Notes under the pieces: model-generated
Told to the model about the DNA's origin: nothing
Seen by the model: only the letters and a program-made list of their open reading frames with translations
Database searches by the model: none
Made by a program: the position numbers and the translations under genes
Shown: one piece after another, positions 1-11,699 of the stretch
How the letters are laid out: each line of letters opens with the position of its first letter
How positions within the stretch are numbered: the first letter of the stretch is position 1
NCBI GenBank assembly: GCA_022494885.1
Contig: JAGVSM010004869.1
Location: 62,001 to 126,000, forward strand
Source: Micrasema longulum
Lineage: Eukaryota; Arthropoda; Insecta; Trichoptera; Brachycentridae
Direction of reading: 5' to 3'
DNA: 64,000 nt

Positions 1-2040
1 TTTGTAAATACTAACTACAAACTTTTAAATGACTTTTTTTACTTTAATTTAAATTTTTTAACAACTTCCATTTATTTATTTTTTCCTTCTCTTTTTTGTA
101 CTTTCATTGATAACCTTACATAATATTATAAATATATAATATGGAAACTTCACTGGTCCATTAGAGTAAAGTCTTACCGTGTAAAATATAAAACTATGTA
201 ACCGTAATGTATGTTTCATGAATAAAAGAAAATAAAAAATAAATGTCGCTTAGTAACTTTTTACTTTCCACGATATATGTACAAATGAAAATGAAAATTT
301 GTTGGTGACTTTTCTCCCCCAAATAACGACAGGTTAATGTATCGTATAAAGAAGAAAAATGAGTATATTTCAGGGAAATATAAAGTTTCAGCTCAGTCAA
401 GACATACTAAATATTTGTTTTCCAGATCGTCAATGAACCAAAATATCTAAAATGCATTGCACGGCGCTACAGACCGGTACAGTACACTAAACTTCGCAAC
501 AAACAACTCTCTCAGCTTGGAAACAATTTCTGTATTCAGAGTTCATGATATATGAATAAATCCTTTCGGGGTGGGTGTCCCCCTGAGGTACTTTTGGTTA
601 TTCGGGAGTGGCGTGGGGTTGGTTCGTATCAAATACATACATAGGAGGTTCTCAGAATCGAGAACATGTTATTGAAAAGTTTAATATTTTTCTTGCCACG
701 AGCTAAGCTAGTATGAAAACGAAAAATTTGATGTATTACGATGTTTTGTATTGCTGGGAACCTCAAAGAAAGAATATATATGTTTTCTCATATTTAAATT
801 GACAGAGTTCTTTTTCATATTTTCCCTTAAGCTAACCCTAATATGCCAACGCAAAGGCATGTTTACATGGCCATGATTTGAACTTAATTTACATTGAAAA
901 CCACATATTTATTACATTTATATTAAAAATAAGCTTCAGCTTAAAGCTTCTTTCTCTTTTCCGCATTTGCTCTTAAATTAAACACGTGGAGATATCCAAA
1001 CGTCTCTAAGATACTATTACCAGTCACCTGTTTAACCTCTTTCTACATTAATCCCACGTCACTATATCCCACTATTTTTCATAAAATAATTGCCATAAAC
1101 AAAAAAATAGCTTGCTCATTTGGAATTTAGTAAATTGTAATAGCTGCCGAACATTAATGATACATTTACAATGTTAAAAACCACATATTTATAACGTTTA
1201 TAACATATAAAAATATATGAAATGGATTAAAAATAAGTAATTGTATTTTCTAAATCAATACGGATATTGTGTAGAAATGTTTTCATACATAAATGTAAAA
1301 AAGGAATTTAATAAAAATACGTTGATAGAAAAACGCGACGTGTTTGGCTTTGCTTGTTGTGACGTCAAGATTCGTGATAATGTTTTAAACATATTTCAAT
1401 AGCCAAGAATCAATAAACTTGAATCGTGACGTACTAGGGGCGTGACCAATGAAATGACCGTTTTTGCGGGAATTCAAAATTATTAATAAAAAAAAAAAAA
1501 TTATCCTACAAATGACTCGCAATTTTTTTTTTGCTGAAGAGCATTTCATAGACCTTGATTGCTTTAAAAATGTTTAAAAAAATATGTTTCCCTATTAAAG
1601 ACGATGTACCATGGATATCATTCGGCCATACCAGTTTTTATTAATTTTCTTTATTCGTAATACATTTTGTAAATATGCAATTTTCGTAAAAAAAAGTTTG
1701 ATATATATTCATATTTTTGTACCCATACCCAATAAGTTTAAATAAATAAATAAGTAGAAGGTACAATTTTACTGGTTTGATAAGAGAACCATTGTGTTAT
1801 GAACCTATTATTTAATATTTAATTATTGGTAGGTTCAGATACTGATTAGGTAAGTAATGTAATAAAACATTATTTATAAAACCTGTTATTGCTTAATCAA
1901 ACCAAGCCCAACTTCTCAAACAGTCATTAATTTTTAAATATTTTTTTTTTATTTGTCAACACTTTTAAAATCAAATTTTACATACTCGTACCCACGAAGT
2001 AAAATAAAAATACCAGAAATATAAAAAACGGGGATATCAT
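1..2040. other. AT-rich non-coding stretch, nothing recognised
   Basis: I see no open frame with family resemblance and no repeat matching elsewhere in the window. A short GC-richer island at about 555-640 (GGGTGGGTGTCCCCCTGAGG) and a segment at 1335-1470 with two GACGT-type motifs stand out from the background but match nothing I know. Confidence 0.5.
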
Positions 2041-2409
2041 CAGACATTTTCTTCTTTCACCGTTCCTACCGGAGGTTGGTGACCATCATTTTGAATCCAT
2101 CACGATTCTGGGCAAGTCTAATCAGCGCTGCTGCATCCGGCACACAGAACCACTATCTAAAATATCAGATCCCCGATGTTCTTTTCCGTCCCATACCCCG
2201 CCAGCCCTCTATTATTCCTTCCATAATAAGAGCAAACTTCTCATTGCGGAATATGTGACCAAAGTGTGAAACATTTCTTCTTTTGACAGTGGTCAGTACC
2301 TCCGTATTTGTTCATGATGCTTAAAAACGTTTCATTGGAGACTCAATCAGTCCATGAGATTCAAAATATTATTCTTCACATCCAAAGTTCGAAAGCCTCA
2401 ATGTTCATT

Positions 2410-3222
2410 CATTCATTTATTTATTTATTCACATATTTAGAACATTACAGAAAAAAGACCCAATTCATTATAAATACAATAATAGATCACAAATTACAGT
2501 AGATAGTTATGTTATTAAAATAATATAACAAAATGTAAAAAGAAAAATTCAAAGTTAGAAAGTGCTTTCCTAAGGGAAGGCCCACTGTCGTGAAATATGT
2601 CGACATCCGAGGCGATGCGATTGAGTAGCAAGATTGCTCTACTAACCGGCATAACCATTGGTTCTGCATCGCGGTAGGTAAAAAAATCGATGCTGTCTTT
2701 GTTGAAGATAGTTATCAGGTACGAACAGACCTACACCCATCAGAATTTCTGAGTTATATATGCAACCACCGATCACCTGGAAAAAGTGAACACCCAAATG
2801 AACGTCCCTCCTCCTCCATAATGACTGATAGCCTAGTATCCCCAGTAAAAAGTCAGTTGGGAAGAGCCAAGGATAATATCCAAACTCTTTTAGGTACAGA
2901 TAGCGCAGAATTTTTTTCTGCACCCTCTCCACCATCAAAGAGTATCGAGTCTCATGTGGCGACCAAATAATGGAACTAAACTCCAAACGACTTCTTACCA
3001 AGGAATTATACAATGACCTCATAATCTGAGTTTTAGAAAAGATCTTGGCATTTCTAAGAACAAAACCAAGCATTTTTTAAGTTTTTAATCTCAGTTATCT
3101 TTTAATATGAAGATTAAAAGATAACTGAGCATCAAACAACACCCAGAGATCTCTGGACGTCGAAGCCCTTTCAAGCCTTACTCCGTCCATGGGTGATTGT
3201 TGTGATTGTTGTGACATGAATG
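2410..3222 (-). mobile_element. Non-LTR family A copy, 5'-truncated, inserted in an RTE remnant
   Basis: The minus strand encodes a reverse-transcriptase C-terminal region: MLGFVLRNAKIF, then LYNSLVRSRLEFSSIIWSPH, then QKKILRYLY and a YYPWLFPTDFLLG motif. An open frame of 143 residues survives at 2642-3073. Upstream, at about 3215-3130, the frame continues as MDGVRLERASTSRDLW, a typical lead-in. The 3' tail is a run of AATA/AATG units at about 2410-2440. The flanks share an imperfect AATGTT..TTCAT match that may be the target duplication. Relatives in this window are at 20690-21515, 23380-23970 and 24924-25885. Confidence 0.7.
3090..3129. repeat. 17-bp perfect inverted repeat inside family A copy
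   Basis: Positions 3090-3106 (CTCAGTTATCTTTTAAT) are exactly inverted at 3113-3129, with six bases between. It lies where the family A frame passes from the VLFDAQ lead-in to the MLGFVLR part, so it is probably a small inverted duplication that arose during insertion or later damage. Confidence 0.8.
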
Positions 3223-3757
3223 TTGTTCATCGTTAAGACTTTAAGAGTCCAACCCGCTCTATACAGCAATACTGGCAAAACGTTAGCTACTGTTGCTCTC
3301 CATCTTGTGTATAGTCTCAGGCCTGACATTTGCTGCTCTTAATAATAAATATAAAAATATTGAGTTATGCCGAAAATGCAAGTTAACTAAATTAAATTTT
3401 GAAATTTGTAATAAAAACTAAATTCTGCTTCTTATTTTATAAAGTGCCAATTTAAGGTTAAATTATCATTACGTTTTCAAGAAACAAACTTTGTTCATTT
3501 TGAGGAAAACTAAACAACTTTTTTAAGTTGAACTTTTTTGGTTCATCTGGCCCTTAATGGTCATTTTCAACTGGAAACTAACGCGTGTCAAATAACTATA
3601 TTAAAACATAGAAACTTATTGTGATAAAGCGGAAACTAAACCTCGGAACTTCGATTCTTTGTCTGAAAAACCACCACATGATCATTATCTGATGTTGTCA
3701 AGACATAAAGATGTAGCTTTTTTTGTTAATATTTACCAAACGTAAACGTTTTTTTTT

Positions 3758-3915
3758 GCTCCACAACAGGGCGGGAAGCCCAATTACAGTGGTGAATTAC
3801 ATCACAGAATACCCAGGCTTAAGAAATATAATATTTTTGATTTTTTGCATTCTCATCGGAAATCAAACCTGGTACCGTGTGTGAATCAGGCGTCTTGACC
3901 CTGCACAACGGAGGC
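3758..3915 (-). repeat. tRNA-derived SINE-like copy
   Basis: On the minus strand, a segment starting near 3915 reads like a tRNA head: GGCCTCCGTTGTGCAGGGTC, a spacer, then a degenerate B box in CAGGTTTGATTTCCGATG. An AT-rich body with a GC-richer end (GGGCTTCCCGCCC) follows. No acceptor-stem pairing is visible, so it is not a functional tRNA. It differs from the commoner SINE-V family of this window. Confidence 0.45.
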
Positions 3916-4013
3916 CGCTTACCTATGTTCTTGTCATTATACTCTTATTTTCTAAATGATATTTCAAGGATGGAAAACGGTGTTTCAATGAAAGCACTCT
4001 CCCCTTTCTCGAA

Positions 4014-4483
4014 ATAGTTGTAGGGTCCATAGTCCATAATCAATGACACACGTGTTAAATTAGTTCACCTGAAGTAGGCTAATGACCGACAATGCAATAT
4101 CATCATTTCCTATCGAATCCAATACATACGTAGAGTGCAACTCTATGAGTATTGCACATGAAATCTAAGGGCATCATTCTGCAGTACATTCATATCGTCC
4201 CTACCATGAAGAAATGAACTACAAAGGAACGTCGTCTGTAAAGAGACCATAGGACGCAAAGCCAGTCAGTCAGCCCGTTCAGTCAGTCAGCGCAACAAGT
4301 TCAGTTCACTTCAATCCAGCTCGACGACGTTACTCAGTTCCAGCATGTAGTTCAAGTAAAATCGCGTCAACTCCTCATCTCCATTACTCACTCGCTCTTC
4401 AACAAAGTGTCATATATTTATTCAACATGCAATAAATCAGCATTTAAACCGCAACTCGTGTCTTCACTGTCAATATCTAACTG
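4014..4483 (+). repeat. Possible LTR (gypsy-like) remnant
   Basis: The segment begins AGTTGTAGGG and ends TCTAACT. It contains several TCAGT motifs (4266-4293), which are often initiators in arthropod LTRs. An AATAAA (about 4431) is followed by a region like an R/U5 end. No second LTR, primer site or gag/pol frame is recognisable and no clear target duplication was found. Calling it an LTR is an inference from layout. Confidence 0.3.
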
Positions 4484-5411
4484 GGGTAGGAACTCCAACC
4501 ATCAACTACTAAAATCCTACTTAGTTTATAAAAACATGTATGTTTTTTCAGTTTTGCGTATTCACTATCATTTTTTAAAAAAATGACTAAGCAAAACATT
4601 GATATTTCTTTACAATCAAACCACGATAAAAACGAAACATAGAAACTTTTCATTGCACCACTAACTGCAGCGTTGTCAATTTGTGATCAATCAAATTCAC
4701 ACTGTCAGTACAATCACCTTTCTGTAGTTTCCCGTTGTCGGTCGGTTCCATGACAGTGAAGGAATACAGTGTTTGTTCCAATTTGGGAATGCGGCCATAC
4801 GTCAAAGATCCTGCTTCGAAAAGAAAGAAGAACGCAGTTATACGAGAGTGTTAGTTACCAGTGAACAATGGACATGCACCGATATGATTTTTGTGCTCTA
4901 ACTCACCATAAATAGTTGACTATGGCCCCTAGTATAGCCAACTAGCACCTAGTACCGAGTATAGCACCTGCCGCCTTGTAGACACGCCATTATGCCATAC
5001 ATTTTCCCCGACAATAGAGCTCTCACAGTTTCAGGCGCACTCCATTATCCTGCTACCCTGATACTGAAATAAATAAGATTTATATTTTGACGAAGAATTT
5101 CTCCACAACGGAGTTATTTTTATATTTAAATTTATACGAGTCATACGCTCACAGAACCAGCTACACTAAATTTTATGAATGGGTTTATTTCGATTTTCCT
5201 CTGGAACCATATCGCCATTGAAGGTAAAATATTTCAAATATGCCAATATACACGCTCTGCTGAATAATAGACATGCTCAAATCAAAGCATATGTCGCACC
5301 TGAGCGATAATAATGGCACAAGTACAAAATTGTCGTTTTTGAATAAATTATGCAGAAGTGTTCTTAAATTAATTTTCTTTCTGCAGATTTATCGACCTTA
5401 TTTTTACCAAT
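4484..5411. other. Non-coding stretch, no assignment
   Basis: The part at about 4690-5060 has more balanced base composition than its surroundings but no open frame. No repeat partner was noticed elsewhere in the window. It could be an old transposon body or a conserved non-coding segment. Confidence 0.35.
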
Positions 5412-6342
5412 ATTTTTTTTTTTTTTTTTTAAGGAAAAACAACAATTGTTTTTTAAGAATACAAAATATTAAAAATAGTACATACATCCAGTTAAAGTTT
5501 TTCACAAATATAATGAGAGACCATGTTACACAGTTAAGATAAAAATTATATATTATAAGACATGAGAAAAAAAAGAGCTCGTAAGAAGGTTAAGGGATGA
5601 GGAAATAGAGTGGAGGAGTGGAGGAGAGGAATTTTTATAATATAGTTGACCAATTCAAAATTTTTGATATTATAATAAAATAAACATAATTAAAGGAACA
5701 TAAACTTATTACACACTGACAAATGTTTCATTTTACAGTGTTTCAAAAAGTTTTTTTTTAAGTCACAAAATTTTGTCTTAAAAATATCTAAATGGGGACA
5801 AAGTAAATTAATCTTGGAGCAGCTACGATAAATAAACGAGTTTTGAACATCATTTTTTTTGGGCAATGAATTATAAAAAAAATGAACTTGTCGTGTTGAC
5901 TTTGCGGGACAATTGATTGAAATACGCTCCAAGAGATACGGACTATCGATAAAATTATTTTAACATTTTGAAGAGGAAAGACAGATTAGAAATGCTTCTA
6001 CGTTTAGTAAGGGATGTTAAACTATGAAAAAAAGAAGAGTCTTCATACGAGTCAAAATTTGTAAGAGATTTACGATCCAGAAGTTTAAGGAATCTATTCA
6101 GAATTTTATCTAGTTGTGATATATAAATTGTATATCGAGGATTCCAAACAACAGATGCAAACTCAAGATGGCTGCGAACGTATGCATTATATAAGATTTT
6201 TAAAGATGCGGTTGTTTTGAATGGTTGAGTGGTGCGTATAATAAAGCCCAGATTTCTGTAAGCCTTATTTATAGACGCCTGAATATGGGAATCAAATAAG
6301 TTTTTCATCCATAATCACACCTAAATCTCTCAGCTCGTTTTT
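5412..6342 (-). mobile_element. Non-LTR family B copy, 5'-truncated, with poly-A
   Basis: Read on the minus strand, it starts near 6342 with NELRDLGVIMDEK and runs on as AYRNLGFIIRTTQPF, ILYNAYVRSHLEFASVVWNP, and after a break NSFIYRSCSKINLLC. This is the C-terminal part of a reverse-transcriptase protein of CR1/Jockey-like type. Two open pieces (6308-5955 and 5932-5690) are separated by a frame break. The 3' untranslated part ends in an A-run seen as T on the plus strand at 5412-5430, which fixes the orientation. It is dead: no catalytic RT region is present. Related fragments are at 28384-29020 and 47274-48049. Confidence 0.75.
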
Positions 6343-7260
6343 CCGTATTTATGATTTATAAAGTTAGTTATTTATGTGACCCTTATATTATATTTTGTTT
6401 TTTTTTCAATGTACCTATGATTAAAGATATACTACCTGTCCTCCTTTCAAAAACATTTTTCTAACTTTTAAATTTTTATATGGCTTTTGATAATTTATTT
6501 TTTGCACAATATGTTAGCGTGCTTAATTAGCCATATGAAGCCACTGTGTTTTAATATGTACATATAAACTTTTAATGCATTTTTTTTCGTTTATCTACTG
6601 TTTATTCATTTAAGTGATTATTTTTACACACAATGTATTTTTGCACTGTAACAGGCGTTGCGTGCCGTGTTTATTAATACATTAATAAATAAAACAAAAT
6701 TCAATAAATAATAGTGGTACAATGATTATTTTGCCATTGTTACTTTGGAATGGAACATTGGAACCTTAATGGCAGTCAGTGAAATTTTAGTTCTGCCTTT
6801 GTTTTAAATATTGTTTGGCTGTGATGTTACACAAGTCTACGTACGACACAAGACTAGGTATATCTCACTTATTTTTTTAAATTATGAAGATGTATTTTTT
6901 GTATCTTCAAATGGACATTTTAGCACCGGATTTGGAAAGTACAATTTCACTGAATTTTAATAAAACAAAATATTTATCCTTGCTACACGACGAATAAATG
7001 TGACGCCAATACAGCAATTAATATAGGTAAAATAGAGCACGCTGGTATAAATCATAACAAGAATGACAGAGACGCTGTTTTGTGTCCGGTATTTGTGAAA
7101 AAAGAGAGTCAGTCGGTTATTGGCAGTGATGGGGGATGCGCGCTAGCACGTAAAACAACCGGCGGCGTATTTATGATTTTTAATTTATTTTACAATAACC
7201 GGGCTGAACAATATATTTATTTTTATAAATGATGGAAAACAAATTATTTTACTGTGTCTC
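6343..7260. other. AT-rich non-coding stretch
   Basis: Nothing with coding character. A small GC-richer patch at 7120-7170 has no recognised identity. Confidence 0.45.
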
Positions 7261-7261
7261 C

Positions 7262-7385
7262 ATGTTTTTTTTTCAAATGTCTGAATTTCAGAATATTCCG
7301 TCATTTACTTGTGGTAACACGATGTTACATCACTACGCGGAAAGGAATTATTTACCTGTCTTTTAAAAGTTAAAAAAGGAAAGTT
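7262..7385 (+). repeat. Dispersed repeat, inverted partner at about 26790-26910
   Basis: The stretch with TTTTTTTTCAAATGTCTGAA, then GTAACACGATGTTACA, then TTTTAAAAGTTAAAAA recurs in the opposite orientation at about 26790-26910, with moderate divergence. GTAACACGATGTTAC is itself nearly palindromic. No coding content; the family is unknown. Confidence 0.55.
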
Positions 7386-7670
7386 ACATTGTTACTGATA
7401 ACAGGGGTTTGTATGCAACTGGCCTTATGTAAAATTAAGTTTTTTGGGTTGTGCCACTGTTATTCCCAGGGCGCGATGAATTAAATTATGTGCTTAACCT
7501 TATCACTCTAACACAGTAGTTGAAAATATGACATTAATATTGTGGTTGAAAAACTGATATATTGAAGGATTTTCATTATTTCTAATATATAAAGGATTTA
7601 CTTTATGGTCGAATATTTCTATAAAGTTAATCAATATTTGTTTACAATTTCATACCGACTTTTTGATGTC

Positions 7671-7838
7671 TACCGGTTTCAAGACGTATCCGTTTCTTCG
7701 TCAAGACCCCAATGACATTAACATGCAAATCTCACTATTCGTCTTCACCTTAGTAACGCGTTGGAGGTGCATAGTGGGATTTGCATGTTAGTGTAATTAG
7801 AGTTCTGGCGAAGAGAAAGCGATCGTATCGAAACCGGT
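7671..7838. mobile_element. Foldback (palindromic) element with ACCGGTTTC ends
   Basis: The left arm (7671-7739, beginning TACCGGTTTCAAGACGTATC) is matched in reverse by the right arm (7770-7838, ending GATCGTATCGAAACCGGTA), with a short loop between. The arms are imperfect, so the copy is not recent. Such structures are non-autonomous DNA transposons or foldback elements; there is no coding part. Confidence 0.65.
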
Positions 7839-7842
7839 AAAG

Positions 7843-8401
7843 GTGGTAAGTGGTTAAATAAAAATATTCTTACCATTATTTTCCTTTCGAATTTATCAGT
7901 TGTACCACAGTATTTAGAAAAAAAGACAAAAATAAACCAAAACATTACAACACCTTTGAGTATAATATTTCACTACAAAAATAGGGTAGTTCATTGTGCA
8001 CCTTACAAATAAAAGTTACATTTATTTTTATTTATTAATTACAAATTGATTAACGGTTGTCATATTTTTGAACTTATTATAGCTTTTGAGCTGTGCCCGT
8101 GTTAAGCCATAATATTTATCAAAGGGGAAAAAACTAGAAAATTAAATAAAATAATGACATACTAGACAAAAACAGCATAACAAAATAATAATCCGGAAAA
8201 ATATAACGTTTAATACGTACTCATCAAAAAAATTGTTGAAAAAAGAAGTCCATATTAATGTCAAATTGAGTAATTAAAAAAAAAGTGTTAATTATATTGA
8301 GATATAAATTATTCATACTTATAAACCTAAACTGAAGTACAAAGTTAAATTAATATTTTTGAAATCTGTGTGTTTTACCGCATAGAAAACTTTTTTTAAT
8401 A
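7843..8401. other. AT-rich non-coding stretch
   Basis: No gene or recognisable repeat seen. Confidence 0.45.
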
Positions 8402-9104
8402 AAAGCATTATATTGATTGATTTGGTGTTTATTTTGTAGAACTCCATATTTAAACTTATAATTAGAAATCAAACACTGATTTGAGTCTACTGAACACTTT
8501 ATTTTATTTTTACAAATATAAACATACAAAAATAAAAACTTCGTGACAATTATTTTACCTTATTAGGGCATTTTCAAACGAATGTGAAGATTATTTGGAT
8601 TGAATGTCCTTATAAAGTTATATAATTCAAGGTACTTAAGTAGAAAATAAAAATAATCTTATGAACTATAGCATGTACATTAATCATAATCGAGGGAAAA
8701 AACAATGGTTAAGGGTGAGGCTAAGTGTTTAATAGGTAATGGGGAATTTAGATATTTACATTTGAATTTTTATATTTTACAATACATACTTGTATGTCAA
8801 TCAATACTTACTTTGTTATATTTTCCCCGAAGTTCAAATATAAATACCCAAATTCCCCATTACCTATTAAACACTTAGCCTCACCCTTAACCATTGGTTC
8901 TTCCCTCAATTATGATTAGTGTACATGCTATAGTTCATAAGATTATTTTTATTTTCTACTTAAGTACCTTGAATTATATAACTATATAAGGACATTCAAC
9001 ACGAAGTTTTTATTTTTATATGTTTATATTTGTAAAAATAAAATAAAGTGTTCGGTAGACTCAAATCAGTGTTTGATTTCTAATTATAAGTTTAAAGCAT
9101 TATA
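8402..9104. mobile_element. Foldback family 2, copy 1 (about 700 bp palindrome)
   Basis: A left arm (about 8450-8765) is reversed at about 8833-9095 with a 67-bp loop. The right arm lacks about 53 bp present in the left (8552-8604). The left outer end extends about 37 bp further (TTGGTGTTTATTTTGTAGAA) and is absent on the right, so one end is truncated. An 11-bp direct repeat, AAAGCATTATA, lies at 8402-8412 and 9094-9104, directly at the boundaries, and may be a target-site duplication. There is no coding part. A second copy is at 12870-13593. Confidence 0.75.
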
Positions 9105-9580
9105 AATCGCAAACGTTCAGCTTGAAAGCCATTTGGTTCGTTTAAGATTTTTTTTCTTAATTTAAGTTGCGATTAAAATAATATTACGAGATTATTACAC
9201 ACACTTAATGTAGCCAAATTGTGACCACAAATGGTTGCTAAAATAGTAAACTTTGTAACGCAAGTAAAATAAACTTGTAAGTTTATTTTAATGATTAGGT
9301 GAGTTTAGATTTGATTAAGTTTTCGTGAAAGTTTGAATTATTTAAGTAGATTTCATCTTAATGAATAGCCAGAGGCCATTATTCAAATGAATTATAGTTG
9401 TTATTTAACATTCCACGTAGCTCACTGTACACATAAATTATACGTAATCTTTCAAATGCTACTTGATTAGGCTAACTAAAGGCTTAACCCAATTAATTAA
9501 ATGAATATATTGATTTTCTACCGCTACAATATTTTATACAAACAGTGCGCAGCTGTTACATGAAATCAAAATGTTATAAT

Positions 9581-10125
9581 ATTACAATATTTGAGTTTGT
9601 CCAAATGTTTGTAGACAAAACATTTGACTTCACCCCCTCTGTTATTATGTATTCTGTATTCCCCATCCCTGTTGTAATTTGTTAACCTTAATAAATCCCG
9701 AGGGAGTGAAATTAAGTTTTTTGTCTACAAACATTTGATCAAACTCAAATATTGTAATAAAACCAACTGGTCCAAGAAGAAGTTGAAAAATTGTTTTCAG
9801 ACGTTACCTAGTGTGTGAATTATTCAGTCAGATGAATCTCTTTAAAACAATAAAGGATTCAGCACTTTAACTTCACTAAAATTAACAAATGGAAGAAATA
9901 TAGACGTTTAAACATGGGCAAAATGGTGAATGTTACACGGTGTGTAAAGTGGCTACTTAAACCAGCCAATAACAGATCATAAGCCCTATAAATGCCTAGA
10001 CTTCCATATTCTCTGTTGTTATTTCCTAGTTGTCATATGAAAAAAAATGAATAAATAGTAATTTGATATCATAAGAAGTAACGGCATTTATAGGGTTTAT
10101 GAGCTGTCATTGACTGGTTTATCTC
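9581..10125. mobile_element. Foldback family 1, composite copy
   Basis: A short palindrome (9581-9759) has ends ATTACAATATTTGAGTTTG and their exact reverse. It is followed by family 1 internal and arm sequence in reverse orientation to about 10010 (AAACCAGCCAATAACAG, GCCTAGACTTCCATATT), then another partial arm at 10080-10125. Family 1 hallmarks are GTTTGTCCAAATTTTTGTAG at the end and GTCTAGGCATCTACAGGG in the arm. No protein is encoded. Confidence 0.7.
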
Positions 10126-10140
10126 TTATTAGCATATTAA

Positions 10141-10291
10141 AAAATATTCAGAAAAAACAAACAGTTGCTTAGTACTTCTTCGAGGAAGAAGCGAGGGGAG
10201 CGGACGCGTGGTTGTCGACGTATCTGACTCCCTCTCCCCTTCTTGTTTCTCCCCTGCAGAAGTAAGCAATCATTTGCTTTTTTGATATTTA
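10141..10291. mobile_element. Small foldback element
   Basis: The left arm, starting AAAATATTCAG and including CAGTTGCTTAGTACTTCTTC and GAAGCGAGGGGAG, is imperfectly inverted at about 10231-10291 (CTCCCCTTCTTG..AGAAGTAAGCAATCATTTG). The centre is GC-rich (GGACGCGTGGTTGTCGACG), in contrast to the AT-rich flanks. Confidence 0.6.
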
Positions 10292-10394
10292 AAAAAAAAC
10301 ATATTCTTTGTAAAAATATATTTTAATGTGCCAATATGTCCTCTTGCTCATACTGATCATCATGGTTTCGGATGTGACAGGGTTTAATGAACAA

Positions 10395-10600
10395 CCTGTG
10401 TTTGAACATCTACATTCCTTCGGATCTTCTATCTGTTGACGGTCATAAGCCCTTTGGATGTCTAGACTTCTATCTTCCCTTCTTCAAAATGTTCTTCATG
10501 TCTGTTGTTGTATGTTAATATTAACAGCTCCTTAGGGGATTAAATCCAGTTCTTGTTTAGAAAAATTCGGACAAACTCAACACATTGTTTATTTATATGA
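10395..10600 (-). mobile_element. Foldback family 1 fragment
   Basis: Reverse-oriented arm and end of family 1: GTCTAGACTTCTATCTTCCC, then GTTAATATTAACAGCTCC, then a TTCGGACAAACTCAACA end at about 10583-10600. Confidence 0.65.
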
Positions 10601-10624
10601 TTGTCTTGGGTTTTTGAAATTAGA

Positions 10625-11695
10625 TGAAAAACACTTTTTATTGATAAGTAGGTACCTAGATACTTGTTTATGACTGAATTCTAAAACTACAAATTATTAA
10701 TATTCCCAAACGTTGGCTTGCCTGCAGGTTTAGCAATCATTTTTCGTTTATTTTATTGGTTACGAGGCCTCGTCGTACTCAAATTAAAATTGTGCAAATA
10801 TTACTACTCTAGTGCCATAATCCATGGAGAAAATACGAGAATACGTATGGATGAATAAAAGTCAGACCACTTTTCTCCTGAGCGTTCTAAAATTATAACA
10901 CTCAACTCACGACTGACGCGTATTTGGTCATTCTTAAACCACCAGCCAGGTTTTGACGTGACCTTGACATTTAATTCGAAAATAAAATAAACACCTGATT
11001 GTGTCTTAAACGCGTGCAAAACTGTTTGGATAAAAGAAAAAAAACTAACATTATTTATTCGTAATAAGGGTTAGTTTTCGTTTTATCTCCTCATGCGATT
11101 GGCTAAGAGGGTTCGTCGCGCTCAAATCAAAATCTTGCAAAAATCACTACTCTAGTGCCATAATCCATGGAGAAAATACAGGAATACGTGTTAATTAAGA
11201 AAATTCAGAGCGCGATTTACACTGAGCCCTCTAAAATTATGGCACTCAACCCATGCCCAACGCGAATTTAGTAATTCTTTAATCGTCAGCCGTGTTTCGA
11301 CGTGATCTTGACATTCAATTCAAAACCAAAAGAAAATAAAGAACTGAGATAGACCAGATCTTGTCTTGAGGTAGTAATTTTTATATTTTTTTGTCCTACT
11401 TTTAATTTTATTTCGTTTTTATTTTATTTCATTTGTACCTGTATTTTGTATAAGTCCGTCAATAAATAATAAATTAAAAATAATAAAAGAAAAATGACTG
11501 TATCATGAAAACGAGCAAAAACTTTCCGGATAAAAGGAAAATACTTTTCATTTATAACCTAAGTACTTGTTTATGATTGGATTCCAAAACCAAACATTTT
11601 TAATATTCAAATATTGGATTTAACTACTTAGGTAAGTACCTTGGTACTTGTTTGTGGTTGAATTCCAAAACATGAAATAATAATTTTTCAAATAA
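10625..11695. repeat. Old tandem duplication with an inserted non-LTR tail
   Basis: Segment Y at about 10735-11040 recurs at about 11065-11340. Both carry CTCTAGTGCCATAATCCATG and TTTGACGTGA/TTCGACGTGA followed by CTTGACATT. Segment X (TACTTGTTTATGA-TG-ATTC) occurs at about 10655, 11560 and 11645. Similarity is moderate, so the duplication is old. Within the second Y copy, 11344-11485 looks like the 3' tail of family D (CCAGATCTTGTCTTGAG, then TCCGTCAATAAATAATAAA). No coding function is evident. Confidence 0.55.
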
Positions 11696-11699
11696 AGAA

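Larger units (their letters stand above)
2045..3330 (-). pseudogene. RTE-like non-LTR fragment (reverse transcriptase C-terminus), interrupted
   Basis: Read on the minus strand, the pieces at 3330-3222 and 2405-2045 join into the C-terminal part typical of RTE-type retrotransposon proteins. In order they carry VLPVLLYRAGWTLK (the usual LLYG-E-WT motif), EAFELWM..ISWTD (the usual EAFE-W..ISWTD), HFGHIFRNEKF (the usual FGH-R), and AALIRLAQNRDGF near the end. Stops and frameshifts break all parts, so this is a dead remnant. A family A non-LTR copy (about 2410-3222) sits between the two halves. Family placement rests on motif recall only. Confidence 0.6.
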
